Source of the DNA: Acidobacteriota bacterium
Lineage (GTDB): Bacteria > Acidobacteriota > Vicinamibacteria > Vicinamibacterales > UBA2999
Reading direction: 5' to 3'
NCBI GenBank assembly: GCA_016871195.1
Contig: VFZN01000012.1
Coordinates: 26,024-90,023 of the forward strand
DNA: 64,000 bases
The notes below the pieces were generated by a model. That model made no database searches, had not been told where the DNA came from, and worked only from the letters and a program-made list of their open reading frames with translations. Positions 33,158 through 42,787 of the stretch are shown here, piece after piece; position 1 is the first letter of the stretch; the number at the start of each line of letters is the position of its first letter. The translations under genes were made by a program, and so were the position numbers.

Positions 33158-35536
33158 GTGCGAACCGTCGTCCTCGCCCTCATCGGTGCACTCGCTGCGG
33201 CACCCGTCGCGGCGCAATCGTCGCTCACCACCGCCCAGGCGGCGCAGTTTCTTGAACAGTCGACATTCGGGCCATCGGCCGCGGAGGTGACGCGGGTGAC
33301 CACCGTGGGTGTGTCGGCCTGGCTGGACGCCGAACTCCAGAAGCCGGTGGGGCTCGTCGATCCGGCCACGACCAACGCCGATCTGCGTCGGGCGGTGTTC
33401 CTCTCGATGGTGCGTGGCGATGACCAGCTCAGGCAGCGGGTGGTCTTCGCCCTGGGGCAGACCCTCGTAGTGTCGTCCAGCAAATTCGCCAGCGACGGCG
33501 TGCAGATGGCCCCGTGGGTCAATCTGCTGCGAACACACGCCTTTGGCAACTACCGCGACCTCATCGAAGCGGTGACCCTCAACCCTGCGATGGGGGTGTA
33601 TCTCGACCTCGTCTATAGCCGGCGGGCCACGGCGACCACATCACCCAACGAGAACTATGCGCGCGAACTGCTGCAGTTGTTTTCGATCGGATTGTGGGAA
33701 CTGAACCAGGATGGCACCTGGAAGCTCGATGCATCCAGTCGTCCGATTCCCACCTACACCCAGACCGACATCAGGCAACTGGCGGAAGCCATGACCGGGT
33801 GGACCTTCCCCGGCCCTGAAGGACGGAGCAATCCCGCCACCTACGTCGGGAGCATGGTCCCGGGAGCGGTGTCGGCCCATGACGCACGCGCGAAGACCGT
33901 GATGGGCACGCCGATTCCGGCAGGCCTGACCACGCGCGCCGAGATGACGCGCGTCCTCGACGTGATTGCCAACCACCCGAATGTCGGGCCATTCATCGGG
34001 ACGCGACGACTCATCCGGTCGCTGGTCACCAGCAATCCCAGCCCCGCCTATGTGGCGCGGGTGTCGGCCGTGTTCAATAACAACGGTCAGGGTGTGCGCG
34101 GCGACCTGGCGGCCGTTATTCGCGCGGTGCTGACCGACGTCGAGGCGCTGACACTGCCCGCCGGGGCCGGGCGCCTGAAGGACCCGGTGCTGCACATGAC
34201 CGGGCTCATCCGCGCGATGGGGGCGCCGGTGAGTGACCAGCCTGACTCGTTGCTCGGGCAGCTGTCGGCACTCGGGCAGAATCCCCTGGCCCCGGCGACC
34301 GTGTTCAGCTTCTATTCGCCGCTGACCACCACGCCAAACAATCCCTCGCTGGTGGGTCCGGAATTCCAGATCTATCCTCCGGCCCTGAGTCTCCAGCGCG
34401 CCAACACGCTGTACTGGATCCTCAACGGCAACATGGCCACAAACGTCGCTCCCGACCTGTCGGAGTTCATCGCGCTGGCCTCGACACCCGCAGTCCTGGT
34501 CTCACGCATCAGCGACCGGCTCATGTTCGGACGGATGACGCAGGAACTGCGCGAACTCATCACCTCGGCGACGACGGCGGTGCCAGCCACCGAGGCGCGG
34601 CAGCGGGCGGTCGGAGCACTGTTTCTGGCGGCCGTCTCGAGCGAGTACTCGGTCTACGCCAACAACTCGGGTGCAGGGGCCCCTACGCTGCAGCCGCCGA
34701 CCGGGCTCACCACCACCGGGCTGAAGGGCACGCTCGTCACCCTGCGCTGGACGCCGCCCGGTGTCGGGCCTGCCCCTGCCGGCTACCTCATCGAAGGGGG
34801 GCCGGAGCCGGGCACGACCGTGGCCTCGGTGACCACGGCACCGACCGTGCCGCTCATCACCCTCGACGTGCCCGTGGGGCAGTATAACGTGCGCGTCTCG
34901 TCTCTGGATGCCGAAGGGCGCCGCAGCCGGCCCTCGGCCGACATCCGGCTGTTTGTCGGCGTCCCGGCTGGGCCCACGGCGCCCGTCAATCTGCTCGGGC
35001 TGGTGCGGGGCCGGTCTGCCGGCAACAGCGTGAGCCTATCGTGGCGCAACACCTTCGGTGGCGGCGCCCCCGACTACATCGCCCTCGATGTGCTGCGCGA
35101 CGGCGTGCCCTTCAATTCGTTTCCACTGCCGGTCTCCGAGTCGTTCACATTCGACGGTGTGCCCAATGCCACGTATACGTTTTCGGTTCGGGCCGTGAAC
35201 CGCACCGGGTCGAGCGGTTCGTCGAATGCGGTCACGCTGACCTTTGACGATGCGGTCACCTCGTGTTCGGGGGCGCCATCGATGCCGATGGGACTCACCA
35301 GTGCCGTGCACGGCCACATGGTGACCCTGTCGTGGCAGGCCGCCGCGAGCGGACGCCCGGCGACGGGCTATCGCGTGCTGGTCAACGGCCCCAGTGGTGC
35401 CTCCACCATCAACAATGTCACCGACCGTATCATCAGGGGCCCCGTGGCGCCCGGCACCTACTCGGTGCGCGTGCAGGCCACCAATCTGTGTGGTGTGAGC
35501 ACCGCCACGGCAGCCCGCCAGGTGATTGTGCGCTGA
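33158..35536 (+). CDS. DUF1800 protein with C-terminal Fn3-like domains
   Basis: 792 residues from GTG 33158 with a short signal peptide (VVLALIGALAAAPVAAQ). The DUF1800 core spans about residues 25-480: AAQFLEQSTFGPSAAEVTRV, LRQRVVFALGQ, NENYARELLQLFSIGLWELNQ, EAMTGWTF. The remaining ~300 residues hold repeats that look like fibronectin type III domains (TLRWTPPGVGPAPAGYLIEGG, SLSWRNTFGGGAPDYIALDV, TLSWQAAASGRPATGYRVLV). The function of DUF1800 is unknown. It pairs with the DUF1501 gene directly downstream, as is usual. The Fn3-like tail suggests cell-surface or polysaccharide contact. Confidence 0.88.
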   Translation: MRTVVLALIGALAAAPVAAQSSLTTAQAAQFLEQSTFGPSAAEVTRVTTVGVSAWLDAELQKPVGLVDPATTNADLRRAVFLSMVRGDDQLRQRVVFALGQTLVVSSSKFASDGVQMAPWVNLLRTHAFGNYRDLIEAVTLNPAMGVYLDLVYSRRATATTSPNENYARELLQLFSIGLWELNQDGTWKLDASSRPIPTYTQTDIRQLAEAMTGWTFPGPEGRSNPATYVGSMVPGAVSAHDARAKTVMGTPIPAGLTTRAEMTRVLDVIANHPNVGPFIGTRRLIRSLVTSNPSPAYVARVSAVFNNNGQGVRGDLAAVIRAVLTDVEALTLPAGAGRLKDPVLHMTGLIRAMGAPVSDQPDSLLGQLSALGQNPLAPATVFSFYSPLTTTPNNPSLVGPEFQIYPPALSLQRANTLYWILNGNMATNVAPDLSEFIALASTPAVLVSRISDRLMFGRMTQELRELITSATTAVPATEARQRAVGALFLAAVSSEYSVYANNSGAGAPTLQPPTGLTTTGLKGTLVTLRWTPPGVGPAPAGYLIEGGPEPGTTVASVTTAPTVPLITLDVPVGQYNVRVSSLDAEGRRSRPSADIRLFVGVPAGPTAPVNLLGLVRGRSAGNSVSLSWRNTFGGGAPDYIALDVLRDGVPFNSFPLPVSESFTFDGVPNATYTFSVRAVNRTGSSGSSNAVTLTFDDAVTSCSGAPSMPMGLTSAVHGHMVTLSWQAAASGRPATGYRVLVNGPSGASTINNVTDRIIRGPVAPGTYSVRVQATNLCGVSTATAARQVIVR

Positions 35537-35558
35537 GCATTGGCCCAGACACCCCGCC

Positions 35559-36941
35559 ATGGCACACACTCATCGTCCGCAACGTCGCCGTTTCCTGAGG
35601 TTGAGCGCCCGACTGGCGGCCCTGGGCCTTGCGGGGCTGGGTCTGGATCCGTGGCGTCGCCTGTTTCCCGGGGTGAGTGCTGCGGCGCGGGCTACCGATT
35701 ACAAGGCGCTGGTCTGCGTGTATCTGTTCGGGGGCAACGATTCCAGCAACCTCATCGTGCCCCGTCGCAGCGGGCCGGCGTCGGATCCGTATTCGTTCGA
35801 AGCCTATCGTGTCGCACGCAGCGGTCTGGCACTGGGTGCGCCAGGCACGACGACCCTCCTGCCCGACATCGCCGATGCATCGGGACAGACGTTTGCCCTG
35901 CACGCGGCTGCGGCCGACCTTGATGCCCTGTACCGCTCTGGACAGGCGGCCTTCCTGCTCAACACCGGCGCGCTGACCCGGCCCCTGACCAAGGCGCAGT
36001 ATCAGCAGGGGCTCACACGCCCGGCCAATCTGTTCTCACATTCGGACCAGACCAGGCAGGCCTTCACCGCGCAGTCGGATGCAACCACGAGCGGATGGGG
36101 CGGGCGCCTGCTCGATGTCTTCGGGCCCGGTGATCCGCTGTCGGCGGTTTCGGTCTCGTCGCACTCGGTGTTTCTCGAAGGGATTGATGTCCGCAGCAAT
36201 GTCATTCCGCCCGGGTCAAGTCTGGCGCTGGCGGCCCTGAGCGGCCTGTCGGCCGATGCGGCCGATGCGCGGCGTCAGGCCCTGAATGCGATGGTGCTGA
36301 TGGACGGCGGCCACCCGCTGCGCGAGGCCGCCAATGGCCAGTTCGCCAGTGGGCTGCAACTGGCGGACACGCTGCAAGTGAGCGGCAGCCTGCCGACGCT
36401 GTCAGTCACGTTTCCGAACACCGGCCTCGGCAATCAACTGCGCGAGGTGGCGCGGCTGATCCGCATCCGCTCGACGATGGGACCGGGCCGGCAGGTGTTC
36501 TTCTGCTCGATGGGCGGGTTCGACACACACACTGGGCAGCTCGGCACCCACGCCAGTCTGCTGCGGCAGCTCTCGCAGGGACTGGGCGTGTTCACCACGG
36601 CCATGCGGGACCTCGGGCTCGCGGACAAGGTGACGGCGTTCACCCAGTCAGAGTTCAACCGGACGTTCCAGTTCAACGGTTCGGGCAGCGACCATGCGTG
36701 GGGCGGCCATCAGGTCGTACTCGGGGGCGCGGTTCGTGGGGGCATCTATGGCAGCCTGCCGCAGCAGGTGCTGGGTGGGCCTGACGACGTGGGCACGCGC
36801 GGCATGTGGATTCCCACCACCTCTTCTGCGCAGGTCGGGGCGACGCTGGGGCGATGGTTCGGCGCGTCGGATGCCGAGCTGGCCACGGCGTTTCCCACAC
36901 TGGTCAATTTCACCAGCACCAACCTCGGCTTCATGGGCTGA
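35559..36941 (+). CDS. DUF1501 protein, Tat-exported
   Basis: 460 residues from ATG 35559. The N-terminus MAHTHRPQRRRFLRLSARLA is a Tat signal. DUF1501 belongs to the alkaline-phosphatase-like/sulfatase fold group. Seen here: VCVYLFGGNDSSNLIVP, FLLNTGALTRPLTKAQY, VFFCSMGGFDTHTGQLGTHASLL, FTQSEFNRTF, GSDHAWGGHQVVLGG. Paired with DUF1800 22 nt upstream; a joint exported role is inferred but not known. It ends 3 nt from the convergent ATPase gene with no terminator visible. Confidence 0.9.
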   Translation: MAHTHRPQRRRFLRLSARLAALGLAGLGLDPWRRLFPGVSAAARATDYKALVCVYLFGGNDSSNLIVPRRSGPASDPYSFEAYRVARSGLALGAPGTTTLLPDIADASGQTFALHAAAADLDALYRSGQAAFLLNTGALTRPLTKAQYQQGLTRPANLFSHSDQTRQAFTAQSDATTSGWGGRLLDVFGPGDPLSAVSVSSHSVFLEGIDVRSNVIPPGSSLALAALSGLSADAADARRQALNAMVLMDGGHPLREAANGQFASGLQLADTLQVSGSLPTLSVTFPNTGLGNQLREVARLIRIRSTMGPGRQVFFCSMGGFDTHTGQLGTHASLLRQLSQGLGVFTTAMRDLGLADKVTAFTQSEFNRTFQFNGSGSDHAWGGHQVVLGGAVRGGIYGSLPQQVLGGPDDVGTRGMWIPTTSSAQVGATLGRWFGASDAELATAFPTLVNFTSTNLGFMG

Positions 36942-36944
36942 GGC

Positions 36945-38807
36945 TTAATAGTCCTTGAGGGTGCGCGGTGGCAGCGCCGCGCGCAGCGCGTTGACGACGG
37001 CGATGATGTCGATGGCCTCTTGCGTCAGCGCACCTGCCACGGGCGGCAGCAGGCCGATGGCGGCCGCGGCCATGCCGACGACGCTGAGGGCCATGCCGCC
37101 GACGGCGCTCTGCAGGGCAATGCGTCGCATACGGCGTCCGATGTGCAGCAGTTCGTCGACGCGCTCGAGCATGCTGTCGAGAATGACGGCGCCAGCGGCC
37201 TCGGTGATGACCTCGCTGGCCTGGCCGAAGGCGATGCCGACGGTCGCGGTCGCCAGGGCGGGTGCATCGTTGATGCCATCACCGATAAAGAGCGTCGGGG
37301 CCTTCAGGGTTTCGGCCCGCACAATCTCGACCTTCTGCTCGGGCGACTGCGACGCGTGCACATGCGCGATGCCAACAAGGTCTGCCAGATAGCGCACCTC
37401 GCTGTCGCGATCCCCAGACACCACCAGCGCACGCGTGAATCCGTGCCGATGGCCCAGGTGCTGCACGAAGAGACGTCCTTCCATGCGCGGCTCGTCCCTG
37501 AACTGCAGGGTGGCGGCGTAGGCCTCATCCACAAGCACGACGCACTCGAGGCCCCCGTGCGAGGGCGGAAGCAGCGGAGCCGCTGAGGGGTATTCGGCCA
37601 GCAGGGCCTTCCGGCTGGTGACGCGAATCGTGTGTCCGGCCACGTCGCCGGTGAGTCCCTGCCCGGGGCGTTCACTCACGCGCGTGGCCTCGCGCAGGGG
37701 AACATTGTGCGCCCGGCCCGCCTCGAGAATGGCTGACGCCAATGGATGGCGCGAGTACTGCTCCACGCTTGCGACCAGCGACAGCACCTCGGTTACATCG
37801 GCGTCCGGCGCAGGGAGCGTGGCGGTCAGCAGCGGGCGGCCGTATGTCAGCGTGCCGGTCTTGTCGAAGATCGCGGTGCGGCAGCGATCGAGTTGCTCGA
37901 GCACGGCCGGATCACGGATGACGATGCCGCGACGGGCGGCCAACGAGACCGAGCCGATGATCGCGACCGGAATGGCAATCAGCAGGGGGCACGGTGTGGC
38001 GACCACCAGCACGGCGAGGAAACGTGACGGATCACCGGTAGCGACCCACGCGGCTGCGGCAATGGCGAGGGCCAGCGGCGTGTAAAACGCACCGAGCTGG
38101 TCACCGAGCCGACGCAGGGCGGGGCGTCGCTGCTCGGACTCGTGCATCACCTGCATGATGCGCGCGTATCGCGAATCGGTGGCCGTACGATCGGCGCGGA
38201 TCATCAGAGCCTCGTCGCCATTAATGGCGCCTGACAGCACCTGAGTGCCCGCCACTTTCGAGAGACGGTAGGGCTCGCCGGTCAGGTACGACTCGTCCAT
38301 CGTGCTCTGGCCCTCGAGCACCGTGCCATCGACCGGGCAGATCTCGTGGGGAAACACGACGAGTGTGTCTCCGGGCGCGATGCGATCGAGCGGCACTTCC
38401 TCGACCGCGCCCTCGACCTTGCGATGTGCGCTCGTGGGCATGCGCCGCGCCAGGGCCGCCAGCGCAGACGAGGCGCGCCTGACGGCATAGGCCTCAAGCG
38501 CCTGGCCGCCCGAGAGCATCAGCACGACAAGGGTGCCGGCCAGGTATTCACCCAGCACCACGGAGGTGACGATGGAGATGCCGGCGAGCAGGTCGGCGCT
38601 GAAGTTGCCGCGTATCACCTGGCGCAGCAGCGACCAGACGAGTGGACCTCCGCCCAGGATGAGTGCGACCAGCAGCGGAAGATGGACGAGACGAAGACCG
38701 CCGATCAGCGCGTCGGCGGCGAACCATCGCAGCGCAAGATGCGCGCCGATGGCGATGATGGCCAGCGCGGCCAGCGTGGCCTCACGCCCTGGGCGTGCCA
38801 TGGTCAT
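36945..38807 (-). CDS. P1B-type heavy-metal ATPase
   Basis: 620 residues. It is an inner-membrane P-type ATPase moving a transition metal. Motifs: actuator YLTGEPY (176-179 TGEP), phosphorylation DKTGTLT (Asp 315), HP locus SRHPLAS (His 354), ATP hinge GDGINDAP (509-516). The membrane metal motif is TPCP (271-274) rather than CPC. TPC is the pattern given for the P1B-5 type, linked to nickel or iron in one Sinorhizobium enzyme. There is no N-terminal metal-binding domain and no C-terminal hemerythrin domain. So the substrate is uncertain. The start could be ATG 38807 or 38801. No regulator gene lies nearby. Confidence 0.9.
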   Translation of the reverse strand: MTMARPGREATLAALAIIAIGAHLALRWFAADALIGGLRLVHLPLLVALILGGGPLVWSLLRQVIRGNFSADLLAGISIVTSVVLGEYLAGTLVVLMLSGGQALEAYAVRRASSALAALARRMPTSAHRKVEGAVEEVPLDRIAPGDTLVVFPHEICPVDGTVLEGQSTMDESYLTGEPYRLSKVAGTQVLSGAINGDEALMIRADRTATDSRYARIMQVMHESEQRRPALRRLGDQLGAFYTPLALAIAAAAWVATGDPSRFLAVLVVATPCPLLIAIPVAIIGSVSLAARRGIVIRDPAVLEQLDRCRTAIFDKTGTLTYGRPLLTATLPAPDADVTEVLSLVASVEQYSRHPLASAILEAGRAHNVPLREATRVSERPGQGLTGDVAGHTIRVTSRKALLAEYPSAAPLLPPSHGGLECVVLVDEAYAATLQFRDEPRMEGRLFVQHLGHRHGFTRALVVSGDRDSEVRYLADLVGIAHVHASQSPEQKVEIVRAETLKAPTLFIGDGINDAPALATATVGIAFGQASEVITEAAGAVILDSMLERVDELLHIGRRMRRIALQSAVGGMALSVVGMAAAAIGLLPPVAGALTQEAIDIIAVVNALRAALPPRTLKDY

Positions 38808-38856
38808 CGATCAGCCGTTCCCATACCTGGCACCGGCCTGTGGCAGGCGCCGCGCG

Positions 38857-40431
38857 TCATGGCCGGGTGCGCACGATCGGCAGCCCGCCGGTCTTCACTG
38901 CCTCGTCAAGCACATTCCACGTAACGAGGCTGTCATTCGATCGCGGCTCAAGCAGATAGAAGGCGAGGCGCGCCAGGGGCTGCGTCATCGGCACGCGGAA
39001 CGCACCGGCATCGACGGTGATCGCTGCGGCGGCCCAGCTTCCGGTGACCGTGCGTTCCTGATGATTCTCGAATGGCTGCGGTGTGACGCTCGTCGAGGCA
39101 ATCGTGAAGGTCTCGAGGCCCGACGTCGCCGGCTGGGTCACCGGCTCGAGCCGGATGCCGTGTGCGCGCAGGCGCTCGATCACGACCTTTTCGGCGGCGG
39201 GAATGTAATAGGCCGCCGGCACACGCTCACGGTCGGTCGACGTGAATGTGGTCTCATCCCACATCTTTTCCGGGGTCCGCACGTCGCGCCGGCGGTGCAT
39301 GATGCGGCCCGAATAGGGATTGACCTCTTCGTCAACGGCGCCCATCAGAATCTCAATCGGCTCGGCGGCACGGGCGACCTGTGATCGAATCGACAGGGTC
39401 TGGCCGACCAGCGAGGCGGCATCCGCTGCAGCCGTGGCCTCGCGCAGCGACCGGGCATTGGCGTGGGCGTAGGCTAGCACTTCCTCGACAAAGCGACGGT
39501 TGGTGGTGACGCGTTCACGGAAGGGCAGGTACGAGTAGACCTCGCTCAGGATGCCGAAGCGGTTCCGCAGGCCCCAGTAATTGTGCGTGTAGCGCGGCAG
39601 GTCTTCCACCGTGGTCCACGTACGCATTGGTGCCTGCCCCGACACATTGCCGTACGACCGGAAAGCCCAGCCGTCCCGCGTCGCAATGCGCTCTTCCACC
39701 TGACGCAGCCAGGCGCGCGACTGCGCCGTAATCTCAGGGCGCACCGCAGGATTGTTCGGAATTTCGTAGGTTAGGTGATACGCATGCCGTGATCCGTTGG
39801 TGGTGTGCAGATCGAGCATCACGTGCGGGTCATAGTCGTTGAGCAGCCGCACCATCGATCGGGCTTCCGGGGTCTCAAGCTTGATGTTGTCGCGGTTGAT
39901 GTTGAGGCCCTGGGCATTCGGACGTGTGCCCTGCCCGCCAATCGGCCCGTGCTGGAATCCGCGGCTGGTGAGGGTCACCTTCTCGTTGCCGTCGGCGTTG
40001 TAGATCGGGTTGACCAGCAGCACCATCGACGTGAGCCAGTCGGCGTGCTGGCCACGCGCGATGTCACGGATGAGCGCCAGCATCACTTCCTTGCCCTCGA
40101 CTTCGCCGGCGTGGATGTTGGCCTGGACATAGACGCGCAGCAGGCCCGACTGTTTCACGGTCTCCGGTCGCGCATCAGCCACGTTGCCCACGACGGCGAG
40201 CGGAAGGCGACGCCCTTCGAAGGTGTAGCCGAACGAGGTCAGGTGCACCTTCGGCGACGCCTCGTCCACCACCTGCAAAAACGCCTGCACATCGTCGTAG
40301 CGGCTGGTTTCCGCGAAGTCACTCTGTTCCGCGCGGGTCTTCAGGGTCGCCAGCGACGGAGGAGCCTGAGCCGAGAGAGAGACGGTGCAGGTCAGCAGGG
40401 CAAGCAGCGCAGCGCGGGCGGGAAAGGTCAT
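38857..40431 (-). CDS. M14 family zinc carboxypeptidase, exported
   Basis: 524 residues from ATG 40431, 6 nt after TAGAAT. The signal peptide is ALLALLTCTVSLSAQ. The M14 zinc site is HAGEVEGKE (His-x2-Glu) and later VMLDLHTTNGS (His), with NRDNIKLETPEAR. These exopeptidases remove C-terminal residues, and in bacteria some act on peptidoglycan stem peptides or host proteins. The catalytic Glu was not pinned down in the C-terminal part. Residues ~340-520 form an extra domain with no clear match. It is divergent from the DUF5916 gene across a 49-bp region holding both -10 hexamers. Confidence 0.85.
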   Translation of the reverse strand: MTFPARAALLALLTCTVSLSAQAPPSLATLKTRAEQSDFAETSRYDDVQAFLQVVDEASPKVHLTSFGYTFEGRRLPLAVVGNVADARPETVKQSGLLRVYVQANIHAGEVEGKEVMLALIRDIARGQHADWLTSMVLLVNPIYNADGNEKVTLTSRGFQHGPIGGQGTRPNAQGLNINRDNIKLETPEARSMVRLLNDYDPHVMLDLHTTNGSRHAYHLTYEIPNNPAVRPEITAQSRAWLRQVEERIATRDGWAFRSYGNVSGQAPMRTWTTVEDLPRYTHNYWGLRNRFGILSEVYSYLPFRERVTTNRRFVEEVLAYAHANARSLREATAAADAASLVGQTLSIRSQVARAAEPIEILMGAVDEEVNPYSGRIMHRRRDVRTPEKMWDETTFTSTDRERVPAAYYIPAAEKVVIERLRAHGIRLEPVTQPATSGLETFTIASTSVTPQPFENHQERTVTGSWAAAAITVDAGAFRVPMTQPLARLAFYLLEPRSNDSLVTWNVLDEAVKTGGLPIVRTRP

Positions 40432-40437
40432 ATCCGG

Positions 40438-40443
40438 ATTCTA
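40438..40443 (-). promoter_or_regulatory. Putative -10 (TAGAAT), leaderless M14 start
   Basis: TAGAAT on the minus strand, 6 nt before the ATG at 40431. Paired with the divergent TATCAT at 40465-40470. Confidence 0.4.
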
Positions 40444-40464
40444 CGGGGAATTGCGGGCACGCGC

Positions 40465-40470
40465 TATCAT
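40465..40470 (+). promoter_or_regulatory. Putative -10 (TATCAT) of DUF5916 gene
   Basis: TATCAT, 10 nt, then GTG 40481. The ATG at 40469 overlaps the hexamer, so if this is the -10 the start must be the GTG. Confidence 0.4.
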
Positions 40471-40480
40471 GACGCCCGTT

Positions 40481-42769
40481 GTGAGCACACGCCGTCTAGC
40501 CCTTGGGGCCCTTGTGTGGGGACTGCTGGCGTGGGCACCTGCCGTGCGAGCCCAGTCCGCGGCCGACGCGGGGGAGGCCGTCGGTGCGGGGAGGCATGAG
40601 CCGCTCATACCCTCGCTTGTCGCACGCCGCGCGGCAGACGATGTGACCGTGCGCGCGGTGCGGGTGACGCCGTCGCTCAAGGTGGATGGCGTACTCGACG
40701 AGCCGATCTACCAGCAGGTGAGGCCGCTGACCGACTTCATTCAGCAGGAACCTCGCGAGGGGCAGCTGGCGACAGAGAAGACCGAGGCCTGGATTTTGTT
40801 CGATGACCAGAGCTTCTACGTTGCGGCTCGCCTCTGGGATTCGCAGCCGGACCGGGAGGTGGCGAATGAGCTGCGTCGCGACAACGGCAACATCCTCGGC
40901 AACGAGAACCTAACCTTCGTGATCGACACCCTGCACGATCGGCGCAACGGGTATCTGTTCCAGACCAATCCGCTCGGCGCCCTGCGCGACATGACCATTA
41001 CCGACGACCAGCAGAATTCCGCGTGGAACGGCATCTGGTACGTGAAGACGCAGCGATTCTCTGGCGGATGGACCGTTGAAGTCGCGATTCCGTTCAAGAC
41101 CCTGCGATACAAGGGCGCCGGGCCGCAAACGTGGGGCATCAACCTGCGGCGGCTGGTCAAGTGGAAGAATGAGTTTTCGTATTTGTCGCTCGTGCCCGCG
41201 GCATTGGGCACGACTGGTGTCAGTCGCATGGCGTCGGCAGCGACGGTCGAGGGCCTCGAGACACCCGCACAGTCGAAGAACATCGAGTTCAAGCCGTACG
41301 GACTGGCGCAGTCCACAGGGCTGCGTCGTCCTAGCGGCCAGCTCGATTCGGCGGTGGGCGGGAACGGCGGGCTCGACGCCAAGTATGGCCTCACGCGCAG
41401 CCTGATCTTTGATGCGACGTGGCGCACCGACTTTGCCCAGGTCGAGGAAGACCTGCAGCAGATCAACCTGACGCGGTTCAGCCTGTTCTTCCCGGAGAAG
41501 CGCGAGTTTTTCATCGAGGGACAGGGCATCTTCGACTTCGGCGGCGTGCAGGCCGGCAACAGCCCCGGCGATGTGCCGTTGCTGTTCTACAGCCGGCGCA
41601 TCGGCCTCAATCAGGGGCAGGCGATTCCGGTCATCGGCGGGGGTCGCCTCACGGGGCGGGCCGGGGCGTACAGCATCGGGGCGCTGAACATCCATACGGC
41701 AGACACCCCGGCCGCCGGAGCCGTGCAGACGGGGTTCTCGGCGCTGCGCCTCAAGCGCAACATCTTCAAGCGCAGCAACGTGGGCATCATGGCCACGCAT
41801 CGCCAGCCCGTGCGGGGGCTGCCAGCCAGCACCTCATTCGGCGCGGATGCGACGTTGCTCTTCAGGACCTCCATCAACGTCACAGGCTTTGTCGCGCGCA
41901 CCGACACGCCCAACCGGGCCGGCGTGCCGGTGACAGGCTATAGCTATCGGGGACGCGCCGACTATACGACCGATCGCTACGGCCTGGCCGCGGAGCACCT
42001 GCTGATTGATCCCGGATTTGCGCCGGATGTGGGCTTCACGCGGCGGACGGACGTGCGGCGCACCTTCGTGCAGGCGCGCTTCAGTCCGCGCCCCCGACGC
42101 AGCCGCAGCCGCATTGTCAGGAAGCTGACGTGGCAGGTGGGCGGCGAGTATGTGACCGACGCCGCAGTGCAGCAGCGGCAGACCGGTGAGGTCAATGGGC
42201 TGTTCAGGCTCGACTTTCAGTCGAGCGACCAGGTGTCGATCGAGCACACGAGGGAATTCGAATACCTGCCGGGCGCCTTCACTGTCTCGCCCGGTGTGGT
42301 GGTGCCGAAGGGCGACTACAGCTTCTCGAGCACGCGACTCGCATACACCCTTGGACAGCAGCGGCCATTCTCGGGGCGCATCTCGGTCGCGACCGGCACG
42401 CTCTACAACGGTCAGCGATCAGACCTGGCCTACAGCGGGCGCTGGGGTGTGCATCCGCGGATGTCGGTCGAGCCGACCGCGACGCTCAACTGGGTATCGC
42501 TGCCGTATGGAACCTTCAACGCGCGTCTGGTAGGCGCGCGCGTGACGGTGACGCCCACGCCGCGCATGGTGCTGAGCAGCCTGGTGCAGCTGAACATCGA
42601 TGCGCGCACGCTGACGTCGAGTGCGCGGCTGCGGTGGGAGTACACCGGCGGCAGCGAAGTGTTTCTCGTCTACACCGACGGCCGCGACACGGCACTGCGT
42701 CCCGGCATGATGACGACCGTGCAGAACCGGACGCTGGCCTTCAAGGTGACGCGGCTGTTCCGGTTCTGA
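40481..42769 (+). CDS. DUF5916 outer-membrane protein with CBM9-like domain
   Basis: 762 residues from GTG 40481; ATG 40469 would add four. A signal peptide (LALGALVWGLLAWAPAVRAQ) precedes a carbohydrate-binding family 9-like domain (KVDGVLDEPIYQQVRPLTDF, IDTLHDRRNGYLFQTNPLG, WTVEVAIPFKTLRY). The DUF5916 core (TDFAQVEEDLQQINLTRFSL, FPEKREFFIEGQGIFDFG) follows and the C-terminal half alternates polar and hydrophobic residues like an outer-membrane beta-barrel, ending in LAFKVTRLFRF with terminal Phe. The function is unknown; surface carbohydrate or peptide binding is inferred. Confidence 0.88.
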   Translation: MSTRRLALGALVWGLLAWAPAVRAQSAADAGEAVGAGRHEPLIPSLVARRAADDVTVRAVRVTPSLKVDGVLDEPIYQQVRPLTDFIQQEPREGQLATEKTEAWILFDDQSFYVAARLWDSQPDREVANELRRDNGNILGNENLTFVIDTLHDRRNGYLFQTNPLGALRDMTITDDQQNSAWNGIWYVKTQRFSGGWTVEVAIPFKTLRYKGAGPQTWGINLRRLVKWKNEFSYLSLVPAALGTTGVSRMASAATVEGLETPAQSKNIEFKPYGLAQSTGLRRPSGQLDSAVGGNGGLDAKYGLTRSLIFDATWRTDFAQVEEDLQQINLTRFSLFFPEKREFFIEGQGIFDFGGVQAGNSPGDVPLLFYSRRIGLNQGQAIPVIGGGRLTGRAGAYSIGALNIHTADTPAAGAVQTGFSALRLKRNIFKRSNVGIMATHRQPVRGLPASTSFGADATLLFRTSINVTGFVARTDTPNRAGVPVTGYSYRGRADYTTDRYGLAAEHLLIDPGFAPDVGFTRRTDVRRTFVQARFSPRPRRSRSRIVRKLTWQVGGEYVTDAAVQQRQTGEVNGLFRLDFQSSDQVSIEHTREFEYLPGAFTVSPGVVVPKGDYSFSSTRLAYTLGQQRPFSGRISVATGTLYNGQRSDLAYSGRWGVHPRMSVEPTATLNWVSLPYGTFNARLVGARVTVTPTPRMVLSSLVQLNIDARTLTSSARLRWEYTGGSEVFLVYTDGRDTALRPGMMTTVQNRTLAFKVTRLFRF

Positions 42770-42787
42770 GTCGGGGCGGACGCTGCC

